From: Toxorhynchites rutilus septentrionalis
Lineage: Eukaryota; Arthropoda; Insecta; Diptera; Culicidae
DNA length: 64,000 nucleotides
Reading direction: 5' to 3'
Assembly (NCBI RefSeq): GCF_029784135.1
Contig: NC_073745.1
Coordinates: forward strand, 198,303,807 to 198,367,806
This document shows, piece after piece, positions 33,217-44,648 of the stretch (within the stretch, counting starts at the first letter, position 1; the number at the start of each line of letters is the position of its first letter). A program made the position numbers and the translations under genes. The notes beneath the pieces are model-generated. The model was not told the DNA's origin and ran no database searches. It saw only the letters and a program-made list of their open reading frames with translations.

Positions 33217-34252
33217 GACGTAGAACTACGGAATTATATTATTCGATCCATTTGTTTATCACTTCGAATATTATTTTAGAATGCATCGAAATTTTTGTAA
33301 TATTATTTTAGCTATTTAGTTTTTCATCACTTCAGTAGACTCTGAAGAGTCGAGTAGAGTCGAAAGCTATCAGCATTTCTCGTTTATTTGGTTCAACTCA
33401 CATCAGACTTTCTCCTTCCCACTCAGATATCGATCACAAACTATGAACCCTTTTGCTCATATATTCCGCTTGAGATGTGATCGAAACCCATAACATGCAA
33501 CAGTAAGGTTACCCTGCTGGAATTTGCAAGCATACTTTCATGAAATATACCTTCATCTAAATAAATGCAGTGTATATCTATATTCCAAATCCGCACTAGC
33601 ACAAAATATTCTCGTATGCTGCTCTTCTTTGTCGTAGCACACCTCAATACGAAGGGCTTCCTCTCCTTGTATCGAGCTGTGTGTATGTGTGTGAAATCAG
33701 CATTAGGCATGAATGATATCCGCTCGTTGTGTTATGCTAGCTCACTCGCATCTGTGTTTTCATTCTATTCTATTTTTGGTTTCCGCCTTGAGTTCTAGCC
33801 TTGGGAAAGGCCTTTGTGGAAAGAAACTTTATTCCATATTACTCATTCACCCGACAAGAAAACAATCCTCTCCCACTCGCCGCTCTGCGACAGCCATGTT
33901 GCTTCGATGACCACCAAACGAGAAGTGGTGTGGCTTCAAATCGCGGATGATTCACGAATGTATCAGTTGCTCGTTATTGACAGCTCTGTTCGGGAATGCA
34001 CACAAATCGGCAGAACAAATGTACGGCAAAATGAGAATGCTTCCAGTTTACATTAATTTAAACTGTTTAGGAATTTATGGATTGTACTGTATAGTATATT
34101 AAACGAATCTTAGAGAATTTCCGATTCCATTGGTGTGCAAAGTATCAGAATTTGTTCGCTGTGAAAATAGTTATTAACGTTAACTTTATTTCACAAAAAC
34201 GTGACCTGTTTTCTGATTTGGTACCCTTCCTGAAAGACGTAGTTCTACGTCA
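33217..34252. mobile_element. inverted-repeat-bounded element, copy A
   Basis: The left boundary CGACGTAGAACTACG (about 33216) is the inverse of CGTAGTTCTACGTC (34239-34252). The last 300 bases match copy C (for example GCTCGTTATTGACAGCTCTG and ACGTGACCTGTTTTCTGATT). A short hairpin GACTCTGAAGAGTC lies at 33338-33351, 120 bases from the left end, where copies B and C carry histone-type stem-loops. Confidence 0.6.
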
Positions 34253-34946
34253 AAAGACAGATAATGCGTTGGAAGGAGATAAAAGAACAGTATCGTCAGG
34301 TTGTTTCAGTTTTTACTTTCAAAGGCCAATCGCTTCCTAAGTGTTTCATGCTGAATACATATTCATCACTACCCTAAAGCATTTCATACAGAAGCCATGC
34401 CTCATCATGCGCTATCGGTATTGCTATCATACGCAGGCCACTCGGTGACCAATCGATGCACGAGACCATCATGCAGGCTTACGAGAATGTGCTCCGCCTT
34501 GCGTTCCACCATTCGATGAGCCTTTATTTATGCCTTTATGCGTGCATTCGTATCTCTCTTACGCAAGCCACTCGGTAACCGTATCATGTACGTTAAAGTA
34601 TGCTCCTCTTACGCAGGCTGCAAGTCTGTGCTCCACCTTGCTTCCAACGTGACCATATTGGATGCACCCATCATGCTCTCGTTCGTACGGAACCGCCAAC
34701 GCACAGATGGGTAAAAACTTTTGCAACTCCCTGATAGTTTTTCGTACAGTTCGCGAAGGGTTTGCCCATCTCTACCATGAAGACTAATGCACGAATTGTA
34801 TGCAAACATGTTACTCGAGCAGCCAGCTTCGATTCTGGGATCGAATTAGGTGTGTTTCCTGAGCCAAGACGATAAAGCACGTAACGGGCTTAACAGCCAG
34901 TAAGCAGACACCGATTAATGCATCTCGAACATCGCGTTAATCTACC

Positions 34947-34959
34947 GGATTATGATTTT
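34947..34959 (+). repeat. target-site duplication, left
   Basis: GGATTATGATTTT here is repeated at 35541-35553 and brackets the LINE fragment between them. Confidence 0.85.
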
Positions 34960-35540
34960 TTTTTTCCCAAAATATATATTTTTATCAAGGCTCATATGGC
35001 GTTAGCCTCACGGGGCCGGGAGTTCAATACTTTGACAATTTTTCTTATTATCTATGTTAGTAATATGTAACCGATTACTCGCGGTTGGCTCGAGGTTAGT
35101 ATTACAAGTGTTTTCGTAATTCGGATGTTGCTGTCTCCAATGCTCTGTACGTGTGCCCGACACGGGATACTTCCTATTGGGATGCAGCTGACCCTTAATC
35201 AGCAACGCCCCCCTAGTCTGTACCTCATATCTAGCGTGGTGCGTCTTTCTCGACTCGAGGAATCCAGGATAGAATGGTCACTAACCGGCGCAATCAGCAG
35301 TTCATGTAGAGTTGTCATGAGCGGTACAACCTTTGGCTCTTGTTGAATGATCAGTGGACTGCACAACCTTTGGCCCGTGTATCTGTAAAGAGTGTGTGTA
35401 TGTATTGCCGCGACTAAGTAAAAGTTTATCGATCGGATAGGAGGGATATAAAACGGGGACACAACGAAGGAAACATCATTAAACGTTGACATCGGCGTTC
35501 CTGAGGAACAGGTATAGATGAAGCAGAAGATCAGGATCAC
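34960..35540 (-). mobile_element. 5'-truncated LINE fragment (3' UTR only)
   Basis: These 581 bases match the 3' UTR of the LINE copy at 2765-4317 with few differences. The poly-A end (T run) is at the left and the truncated 5' end at 35540. A 13-bp target duplication brackets it. The coding part is essentially absent. Confidence 0.88.
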
Positions 35541-35786
35541 GGATTATGATTTTGTCATGGCAGCTAAGAATAAGCTTATTCCGTTCCGATGAAAAATAAA
35601 GCTAGGGTACCTTGGCAGTTAAATAAAGAGTTCCAATGTACAATGAACAAGAATTTTTTTTTAGATGTTCATCTGTCACTATCTAATGTGTTAAGTTTCA
35701 TGACATTTCGTTTATTTGTTCCCAAACTACAGTTGTTAAAGTGTCATTACCTGAGCATTTGTATATGGAATGTTATACAAATTAAT

Positions 35787-36205
35787 ATGGGCAATGGAAA
35801 AAGGGAAGTATCGTATTTTGATCAAATATTGGTTTCTGATGGAAAAACTCCTGAACAATCAATGCAATGGTTGACGAAAAGTTCCACTTCTGCTCCTTCG
35901 AGAACAACAGTTTATCGGTGGTTTAGTGAATTTAAAATGGGCCGTACAAGCACCGCATATGCACCTCGCTCTGGAAGGCCAAACGAAGCTCCAGAAATCC
36001 AGAAATCGTAAAACAAGTGCATCGACTCGTTTTGGAGGATCGTAAAGTAAAGTTAGCTGAGGCCGTAGGCATTTCAAAAGAACGAGTGGGATACATTTTG
36101 CACGACATTTTGGACATGAAAAGGCTATCCGCGCGATGAGTGCCGCGTTTGTTGATCGTCGACCAAAAACAGCGGCGCGTTGATGGTTCAACAGCCGGTT
36201 TGACG
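35787..36205 (+). pseudogene. mariner transposase N-terminal fragment
   Basis: From the ATG at 35787 the frame encodes DGKTPEQSMQWL, TTVYRWFSEFKMGRTS and RSGRPNEA, the first helix-turn-helix and linker of a mariner transposase. After a frameshift near 35998 it continues EIVKQVHRLVLEDRKVKLAE, AVGISKERVGYILHDILDM and VPRLLIVDQKQRRVD. All catalytic residues are missing because the sequence ends in unrelated DNA. It belongs to a different mariner subfamily from 4333-5358. Confidence 0.78.
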
Positions 36206-36440
36206 TAGTCGAAACTCGCTTAAACCAAGTGTATTGCTCTCGAAGGATACTATGTTGAGGAATAAATACAGCTTTGCCCAAAATACGATTGATTTCATTG
36301 AAAATCCCGGGACTTTTCAGCCCATGTGGTTTCGAGATACATAACTTGGTAAGATTACCGATAACAATTCCATGAATCGTATTCTCTACAGTGTAATCTT
36401 TAATCGATGAAGCATCTACGGGTTGTAAAGTTGACACAAA
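36206..36440 (-). other. unrecognised open frame adjoining the mariner remnant
   Basis: On the minus strand a clean frame reads VDASSIKDYTVENTIHGIV, CISKPHGLKSPGIFNEINRI and GKAVFIPQHSILREQYTWF. It has protein-like composition and continues antisense into the mariner remnant as noncoding. I do not recognise a family. It may be a fragment of another transposon or a host exon. Confidence 0.25.
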
Positions 36441-38270
36441 CTTCCATTCAATCGTTGAAATGGTTTATTCAAAAGAGATAGATAACCATCACAATTGTTG
36501 AATTTGAAAAGAATCATCGTCCAGGGAAGATATCCTATATTACTGCTAAGCGTGATAATTTACTGCAGCTAGTTGTGGCCATCGAAGATTCCAATCGAGA
36601 TCACCAGAGCAATTATCATGATATGGAATTTCAACAGATCATATAATGCAGCAAAGTTTGAAAGAAATAAATTATTTTAACATGTTTCTTTCTTTTCTTT
36701 TCAATGGATTGCTACACTACACAGCATACGGCAGGTAATTTTAAGGTTCGACTTTTCGGAGGACCATTGAGCCTCTCCAAGCGTGACACTACTATCATCT
36801 GTATCATGGATCAACTGTTGACGTTTTGTTGCGACTACTGTGTGTATGTGAATGGTTAAAGTATTCTCTTCTGCAAAACACTCTTATCTGCTGGATTCGC
36901 TCAGTATAACAACCATTACTAACTATCCGGAATAGCTAAAAGTATTTCATTGTTCGAAGGCAGGAAACTTTTTTCATTTGATCAGCTATAGGGACAAGAA
37001 TGTCGGTACGAGACAAGTCTTCGGATTGAGCGAGATCTATATGTGATTTGTTAGAAAAGTAGAAGCAAAAAAGTTTGTGTATTTTTGCAAGACCAATGAT
37101 GACTGGATAAAAAATTTGTTAAGTTTATTCTAATTTTATTAATTTATTTAGAGTTATCGGAAAATGTAAGCGACTAGACTGATCCGTAAAACGTTGTATG
37201 AGATCATAAATATATGTTTAACAAAATTGTTTTCGAATCTTCCAAAATTTCCACCGCAAACAACTTTATATTTGAGTTCCAACACCATGTGATCGTATCA
37301 TCGATATGAGTCGGAAAGATGATATGAATATGGACGTTTATGCGTAAGCAAAGATCGTAATTGTATATAGTTTACAACAATAAAGCTGTCAGAATTTGAA
37401 GAGAATGCAAATAGAGATGCGTATGCGTATTAGGAACAAAAAAACGTCTCAATCAGGCTCTTCCAGCGTACTGGAAATAAAATACCGGAGACATGGCGTC
37501 AGGACGCATTTATTAGGAACAAAAACGGGATTGTTGTTTTCAGCAACACATGATGCCAAAAAAAAAGAAATGTTTGAAACAACTTAAACAACTGTCCTAT
37601 GTGGAGGAGAAATGCGCTACTTTGTAACTTTAGGCGAAGTTACGTACTGAAAGTGTTTATGAAACACGTGGAAACGTTACTGTGAATAATGGGTACATCT
37701 TACTGCAATCTATATATGCACCGAATAAGTTTTTTTTGTTAGGCTGAAATACATTAATATTCCTTCAATCAATTGCTTTGGAAGCAGTAAATGAAGTTGT
37801 TTAAGAATTTGTTACATCCATTTCACAAGGATCTGAAATGAAAAATGAACGGACGATCAAAACAACTCTAAAATATGAAATATATAGAACCAGTGAACAA
37901 ATTATTCTAACAGAAGTTGCATCTTTTCCGATGACATACAATAACATTCAACAAGCATATCCCACAGTCCTTTACTAACAGGGTCCAACATTTTTGAAGA
38001 CGCAACATGAAAAACGACTCTCCTCTCGGTCACTTCGCTTCGAGTAGGACTACTTCGGCATTCGCCGTCAACATGACTAGTTCATCGGTCATCCTCGCTC
38101 TTAACGCTTAGCGTGTAATATAAATATTTGAATAGAAATCTGCCTCTTCATTCAACCTGACTTCAATCCACCACTACTACTCCACCCTCACATGTACCTC
38201 GTTGCCTGCGTACACAATCTTATTTTACCGTCCATATAAAGAAAAACGAAAACTTGATTTCTGATGCAAA
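36441..38270. other. intergenic, no gene seen
   Basis: AT-rich sequence with only short frames. The end, from about 38000, begins a repeat related to 54450-55400. Confidence 0.35.
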
Positions 38271-38535
38271 AAAGTAGTTACACCATCAATGGAAGGCTCC
38301 ATTGTTTACCCACCGTGAACTCAAACATTGATACATGCATACATGACACATGAGAGAGAAACGAATTCACTCCAATATACCGCGAAGTCGATTTGACGAT
38401 GAAGAATGAAATGAGCGCGGAGCGTCGTAGAGGAGAGAGCAACGAAAACGCCCGAATGACTGTTGATTCATGTTGACAGAGAAACTGCTGGAAGAAGCAA
38501 AAAGTCACAGAAGGTTGTGTCCGAGACACGACCGC
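38000..38535. repeat. dispersed repeat related to 54450-55400
   Basis: Shared stretches in the same order include CATCAATGGAAGGCTCCATT/CATCAATGGACGGTTTATTG, GAAGAATGAAATGA and GAGAAACTGCKKGAAGAAGC. In the 54-kb copy the repeat is interrupted by the MITE at 54793-55250. Class unknown. Confidence 0.5.
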
Positions 38536-38619
38536 ATAGTTGACGTAGGATTACGTTAGGCTATCTGTCGCGTGCTGATTTTGGATGTTTGAAAAAATAT
38601 ATTGTTAAACTCTTTGATA

Positions 38620-39030
38620 ATGATCTGATGGCCCTGAAAAGGGCCGTTTGGTTTGGTTGTTGGGTATTTTTTGTTCATTTCACCAGTGTTACAATCGAGC
38701 TTTCGGTATCAGTGATAGAAAGTTGTTTCAGCTCCGAGGCACGTTTACGAGATTGGCGCTCATATTGCGTGAACATATATTCCGACATATTTACTCGCGT
38801 AAAACTTTATGGAGCAACAAAAACAACAATTCACTTCTGTTGTTTTTTTTGGCAGCGGTAGCTTTTTCGGAGCCGCTGCTGCTTATTTCTGTTTTTATTT
38901 TGGTGGTTTTCGTTGACACCATCACGTCGAGCTAAACGGCGAATAGCGAGTTTGATACACTGGATATTGTCATGTAGAACCTTGCGATACGCTTCGATCC
39001 TCCTTTGCCTTCCTTGCCGCATGAAGTCAT
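38620..39030 (-). pseudogene. histone H4/H1 chimeric pseudogene, copy 1, with 3' stem-loop
   Basis: From the ATG at 39030 the minus strand reads MTSCGKEGKGGSKR, the start of histone H4, then after a frameshift YRKVLHDNIQCIKLAIRRLARRDGVN (about H4 residues 18-43). At 38911 H4 similarity stops in mid-domain. It is followed by a Lys/Pro/Ala-coding run (AAAAPKK in one frame) like a histone H1 tail. The 16-base palindrome GGCCCTTTTCAGGGCC at 38645-38630 matches the metazoan histone mRNA stem-loop, and a purine-rich CAAAGAG lies just downstream, as for a histone downstream element. The histone fold is incomplete and frames are broken. Confidence 0.72.
38840..38910 (-). other. H1-tail-like segment of the chimera
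   Basis: Directly after the H4 break, the minus strand has CAGCAGCGGCTCCGAAAAAG, which reads Ala/Pro/Lys in one frame. The second copy at 40780-40850 has the same join and reads KPKMPKPRKAAATPK. H1 identity rests on composition and is an inference. Confidence 0.45.
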
Positions 39031-40085
39031 GTTGGTTGATGTTGATCTGATGTGACCACACTTAAAACACTAAAAACATATATGTTTACCGATCTGAGCG
39101 TCGAACAAAATGAGAAATCTGACTGAGCAGCAGCATCAGCAGAAAGAGAGAACATGCCTGAAACTTTCTGCTCATGATGTTTGCTGTTGCCATCAGTACT
39201 GGACCGATGCGGGACACAGCTCGATTGTTGATGTTAGGCCCCTATGTTTACCGCCGCTGCTGCTGCTACTGCCACTTAAGTTCGATATGAGACACAGCTC
39301 AATTGTTGGCCGCTCAGATTCGATGCTCGTCTTGAAGTGCACTGCTGCACTTTCACGATTCCAAGAAGCATGTGCTCGCACTTCTGATGGAGAGAGCGTG
39401 CCCGAAATGCTCCGCTCGCGATGCTTGCTGCTGCCACTAGTAGAATAGTAGTAGTTTGCCGCTGCTTATACTGCCATAGAAGCTTGATGTGAGGCACAGC
39501 TAGCCTATTGACCACACAGCTTCGATGCTCGTCTATATATTAGCCGCGTCCACTGCTGCTGCTCTGCACTGTTGTCCGTTCCACGTCCGTTGTAAAAATG
39601 AATAAAATCCACGAACGCTCCATCCTTTTATATCATTTGGTATGTGTGAAGTAGGCGCCTCCTACTCGATTGTCATGCAGCTTGCCGGTGAACGAACGAA
39701 TCGGGCGCGAAAAAGAAATGACGTCAATTTCGATCAATCAGGCCTAGGTATCTTCTGTTTGGATAGTGGTTGAGATTTTTTCATTGTTCGATTGTTAGTT
39801 ACATGATATATATTATTTTATTCAATGTGAAAAATTATTATGGAGTGCCGACAACGTATGATGCAAACATCTCATCAATCCATCATGAAATGAATGAGCA
39901 ATAAGCGTTTGAAATTGGACGGGTCGTTCATTTATTTTCTAACGATCATTTATTTTCTAACCGGGAAGCAGTTGACATACTACGCTCTGCTTTTATGTAC
40001 ATGAAAAACCACTTTTAACATGCGGGGGAAAACACTTATATGAATATTGCCAGATGTCAATGTTGCCAAGCGTAGTTATTGATGG

Positions 40086-40279
40086 TTAACCCTTCCGTTA
40101 CGAGCGTCGTCTATAGACGACATCCGCGCGACGAGCTGTGTGTACGAGCGTCGTCTTTAGACGACATGAAATTCATACTGCTCTTCGATCACACCAGCGC
40201 GATGTGCATATTTTTCGGCGCAGTGCTCCGTACAGGGGTAGCACTTCGGTGGAGCACACTGCCGTAATGAAAGGGTTAA
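40086..40279. mobile_element. piggyBac-type MITE (TTAA ends)
   Basis: It starts TTAACCCTTCCGTTACG and ends with the near-inverse CGTAATGAAAGGGTTAA; TTAA at each end would be the target duplication. Two direct repeats of ACGAGCGTCGTCT(A/T)TAGACGAC lie near the left end, each a short palindrome. A half copy is at 20899-20967. TTAA targets and CCCT-type ends suggest piggyBac mobilisation. Confidence 0.7.
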
Positions 40280-40639
40280 ACCGACGCCGAACCGAATAGC
40301 GATGAACGCACCCATATCACGAACTTCGACATTTGATTTGCTATTATGGTGCTACTCGCCCGTGTAGTTCGCGCAAAGGCATCGGCAAAATATTATTTTA
40401 GAAAATTCCTTGAGGCATGACCGGAGCCGTTTCGCTATATATATATATATGCATACATATGTCATTCGCCTCCCTTACCGCATCCAGTCAGGTTGGTTGA
40501 TGGAAAGTATGTTTCTGACGTGATAAGTTTCCTGTTAGTTGCACATGATCAAAGAAAATGTAAAAGTAAACAGTATTTTTGATCGTAGTTTTGTATCATT
40601 TTTATGATAAGTGGAAAACAATAAATTAAACTCTTTCGT

Positions 40640-40958
40640 TTCAAAGCAATATCGAAAGTCCTGAAAAGGACTGGAATGGTTAAATGGGTTGTACGGAATC
40701 TGCTGCGTGCTAATGTGAGGTTTCAGTCGGATGTAGCAGTTAACTTTTTGGCAGAGGCAGCTTTTCGGAGTCGCTGCTGCTTTCCTTGGCTTTGGCATCT
40801 TCGGCTTCTGTGCGTCGGTTTGCAAGGGTTTCGTTGACACCATCACGGTGACCTAAACAACGGATAGCGGGTTTGATACACTGGATGTTGTCATGTGGAA
40901 CCTTGCGATACACTCTTCCTAACCGGATCCTTTGTCTTCTTTACCTCCATAACCGCAT
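40640..40958 (-). pseudogene. histone H4/H1 chimeric pseudogene, copy 2, with 3' stem-loop
   Basis: The minus strand from 40958 aligns with H4 coding DNA through indels, then reads DNIQCIKPAIRCLGHRDGVNE. It breaks from H4 at the same place as copy 1. The tail reads QKPKMPKPRKAAATPK in one frame, like a histone H1 C-terminus. The stem-loop AGTCCTTTTCAGGACT is at 40672-40657, followed by the purine-rich GAAACGAAAGAG. Sharing the breakpoint with copy 1 means the fusion predates the duplication. Confidence 0.72.
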
Positions 40959-41929
40959 CCAATTGTATTGGTTGATGTAAACAGGAGTACCAGCAATGCA
41001 CACTAGAAACACATATGTTTATCGATCTGAGCGTCCAACAAGAATGAGAAATCTGACTGAGTAGCAGCAGCAGCAGCAGCAGTAGAGAAACAGAGCATGC
41101 CTGAAACTCTCTACTCATGATGTTTGTTGTTGCCAACAGTAGTGGACCGATGCGAGACACAGCTCGATTGTTGAGGTTCAGCCTCGATGTTTACCGCCGC
41201 TGCTGCTGCTACTGCCACTTATGTGAGACACAGCTCAATTGTTGGCCGCTCAGATTCGATACTGCACTTTCACGATGCCAAGAAACGTTCTCGCACTTCT
41301 GACGGAGAGAGCGTGCCTGAAACAATCCGCTCGTGATGCTTGCTGCTGCCACTAGTAGTAGACCGGTTTCAACAACCGTTGCTACTGTTTGCCGCTGCTT
41401 ATACTGCCATAGAAGCTTGATGTGAGGCACAGCTAGCCTATTGACCACACAGCTTCGATGCTCGTCTATATATTAGCCGCGTCCACTGCTGCTGCTCTGC
41501 ACTGTTGTCCATTCCACGTCCGTTGTAAGAATGAATGAGATCCACGAATGCTCCTTCCTTTAATATCATTTGGTATGTGTGAAGTATGCGCCTCCTACTC
41601 GATTACCATGCAGCTTGCCGGTGAGAGAACGAATCGGGCGCGAAAAAGAAATGACGTCAATTTCGATCAATCAAGACTGGGTATCTCTGTTTGGATAGGG
41701 GTTGAATTTTTTCAATTGTTCGATAGTTAGTTATATGATATATACTATTTTATTCAATGTGAAAAATTGTTATGGAGTGCCGTAATCGTTTGATGCAAAA
41801 ATCTCATCAATCTATCATGAAATGAATGAGTAACAAGCGTTTGAAATTGGACATTTTTCACGATGCGATCGATTTTCATTTTTCAATTTGTACCCCAATA
41901 TGTTCCCGAAAGACGTAATCCTACGTCAA

Positions 41930-43150
41930 AAACACACTTCCAATTGAATGCGAAGGCCGATGGTTCCATAGTCCCATAGTTCCATAGTTCAGTTGAATAT
42001 AACTTTGCCGAATCCTGTTTACTGTTGCACTGGTCGCGATTTATTCACTGGAAATAGACGAGCAGTCAATTCATGTTATTTTTAACTTGGCCAAAGAAAA
42101 ACTCACAGAAAAAATAATTTATAAATATTTTCATATCAAGAATAATTCGTCATAAATTGACTTCAAATTAAAATCAAACAACTTTTAGTTATTCGTTTTA
42201 ATTTGGATATTCGAGTTCTACGTTTGATTCCATTCATGAGGCTTTGCACAGTTCTGTTTCGAAGCTTTTTCCACTTCTTGGCGAAATCTTTCTCATTCTT
42301 TGTTTTTCCTTTCGATTTTATCAGGTTCAGCTTCACGATTGCCGAGTATCTCTCGATCGGATAAATTTCTTGGGTGCAGTTCTGCAATCTTTCGGTCAAT
42401 TTTGGTATTATTTCCCGCACATCACTACATCCTTTCCGTGATGACAAGACGTCAAATTATGATGATGATGATGGCTCCACTTCATACCCCTACAAATGTT
42501 TGAAATGGACGATTTATCTTGTAGATAATATTGAGGGAGTATTTGAGATAATTTGATCTTAAGGGAACTCTACCATAGCTATCAATAAAAAACGGTGGTT
42601 TGTCTCTCTTTGGTAAGTGGCGCGAAAGTTACCTGGTTAAGTTATCACAAGAAAAATCATCGCCGGATACAACGGAACGTAAAAAGTCGGAGGATTATGC
42701 CCGAGACACGACCGCATAGTTACCATAGGATTATGTTAGGCTATTTGTAGCATGTCATTTTTGAAAATATTCAAATAAAAATACACCACTGTAGCAGTCA
42801 ACCATTCGCGCCAACGGCCGTGTCGCTACTAACTTCATCCTGGCCGGGGCGAGCTCTTTAGTCTCGGAAGTGCCCAAGTCGATTGGCACAAAAACTCCAA
42901 AGCACTCCAAATTGGACAAATTTTTCGTGACGCTACCGATTTTTAGTCTTTCACTAGTCTCACAGACCGAGAAATCAATAATTCGTTGATTTCTCAGAAA
43001 ACATCAACACTACGACTTTGCGATTCTCTGTAGCTTCCTCATTCGTTGTTCGTCATTGTTTAGCGTATCGCAAGTTTTGGTACTCTGTGACTCTTTTCCT
43101 ATTTTAGAATATTGTTCAATGTATGTATAAATTAATGTTAGTGGTGTACA
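41930..43150. other. no supported gene
   Basis: A basic 94-codon frame on the minus strand (42163-42447) has no recognised domain. At 42690-42740 a diverged copy of the left boundary of the inverted-repeat family occurs (ACACGACCGCATAGTTACCA and following). Confidence 0.35.
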
Positions 43151-43151
43151 A

Positions 43152-43360
43152 TACAGGGCGGCACATAAGTCACGCAACGCTCTCCGGAGGAAAAAAAAAT
43201 AACAATCGCGCTGCAACTATCGAGCGTGTTGGTTCCTAAGCGTTTCTGTTGTCGACTTTGTATCGTTTTTTATTTGAGAATAAAGATTTTGTATCGTGAG
43301 ACAATTTTTTATACGGTTTTTTTGTGCAAATCGGTTGCGTGACTTATCCGCCACCCTGTA
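43152..43360. mobile_element. TA-flanked MITE
   Basis: Left end TACAGGGCGGCACATAAGTC; the right end is the inverse of TACAGGGTGGCGGATAAGTC, and similarity extends through ACGCAAC. With TA at both tips, this is a 209-bp Tc1/mariner-type MITE. No coding potential. Confidence 0.75.
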
Positions 43361-44640
43361 TAATGCATTAGATTATTGCGCGACTATTTTCATTTGATTT
43401 TAGTCCTTTTTGTCGATGGATTGAACGTAAAATCAAAAATTACGTCGTTAGATTAATACGTGCCAAAGCAAAATACAAATGTTTGGCTTTCGTATACTCG
43501 CTAAACACAATGATCACACATATACAAACTTGTGAAAGAATTGCACTTCTGGAAGAATTGTAAACTATAACTGCGCTGGAGAAATTAATCGATGACACAT
43601 GGCTACAGCCTTATGAACGTTTCGGGGATGAATTCTCTTATAATATATAATATACTGAACTACAATAAATCGACAAAAAAAGTCAGCGGAAGTTTCTAAA
43701 AATGCCTTTATATCATCTTATAATGCCCCATCAAAAAATAGGCATTGATTCTAAGTTTACCAAGAACACAGAAACAAACAATATTAGAAACATGCAAACT
43801 TCATATTCCAGAACCATTATCATCTGGTTACTACCTAGAAGGTCGTTATACAGTCTTCTCTTCAAAAAAAAACACGAAAAACACGTTACAATTCAGTAAA
43901 ATGTAAAAAAAAGTTTGTCTCGAACATGCAGTTATGGTATGTTCTGATTCTTACGCCAATAAAGCCTGAATCGATTGATACGTTTTCATGTTATTTCATA
44001 GCCCTTTATACTATCATGAATTATATTCAGTTTCTTACTTTTAGTTAACAACAGGAAAAAGTCGAATTTCGTTATTTGTGTTGGAGGATAAAAAATTACT
44101 CTGTTTTGACGTGGCTGAATTAGATGACTATTGAAACTGAAAGAAGTTGAATAAAACATATTTTCTGGCGTTTTATCATTATTAATTATCCTCTTCTTTA
44201 AATAAATACTGGTAACGACTAAAAAGTACACAATAGCAAGTACGCAAGTACGCGCGAGTACAGGAGGGGTAATTTTATACTACTTCGAACTATGGCGTAG
44301 CTACGACGTACCCAAAACAATAACATTGATTCCTGGTCGTTTGGCTTAGAATTTGATTTGTACACGGACGAGCAGATAGCGACCGTGAAATCTCAGTGCC
44401 AGTGGATGACGAATTATCGCGAGACGTCGTTGGTGCTGGACGACGAGAGTTATTTTCCGCTGTCAAAGTCCCACATTCAGCGACAAGGCTTTCACACCCC
44501 CGGGTGAAGTACAAATACAAGCATAAGTTTGAGAAGAAAGTTATGATGTATAACGTTTGCATCAATGGGCAAAAATTGCCGATTTTTCATGGGTTTACCT
44601 TCAAACGCACTGACGAAACTACCAATGCAGCATCAATCAT
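43361..44640. other. no gene seen
   Basis: AT-rich sequence. The short frames at 44290-44640 show no recognised domain. Confidence 0.35.
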
Positions 44641-44648
44641 AGTAACCC

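Larger units (their letters stand above)
38540..41929. mobile_element. inverted-repeat-bounded element, copy B (contains two histone-derived units)
   Basis: The 17-bp sequence TTGACGTAGGATTACGT at 38540-38556 is repeated as a perfect inverse at 41913-41929. Between them are two divergent copies of a unit of about 1.9 kb (38620-39760 and 40650-41690). Each holds, on the minus strand, a histone H4/H1-like pseudogene with a stem-loop and, farther upstream, GCTGCTGCTGCTACTGCC-rich sequence plus a block with ATGCAGCTTGCCGGTGA. A TTAA-type MITE lies between the two units. Confidence 0.65.

Noticed and set aside
42163..42447. Basic 94-codon frame on the minus strand
   Set aside because: No recognised domain, no splice partners and no family; not enough to call a gene.
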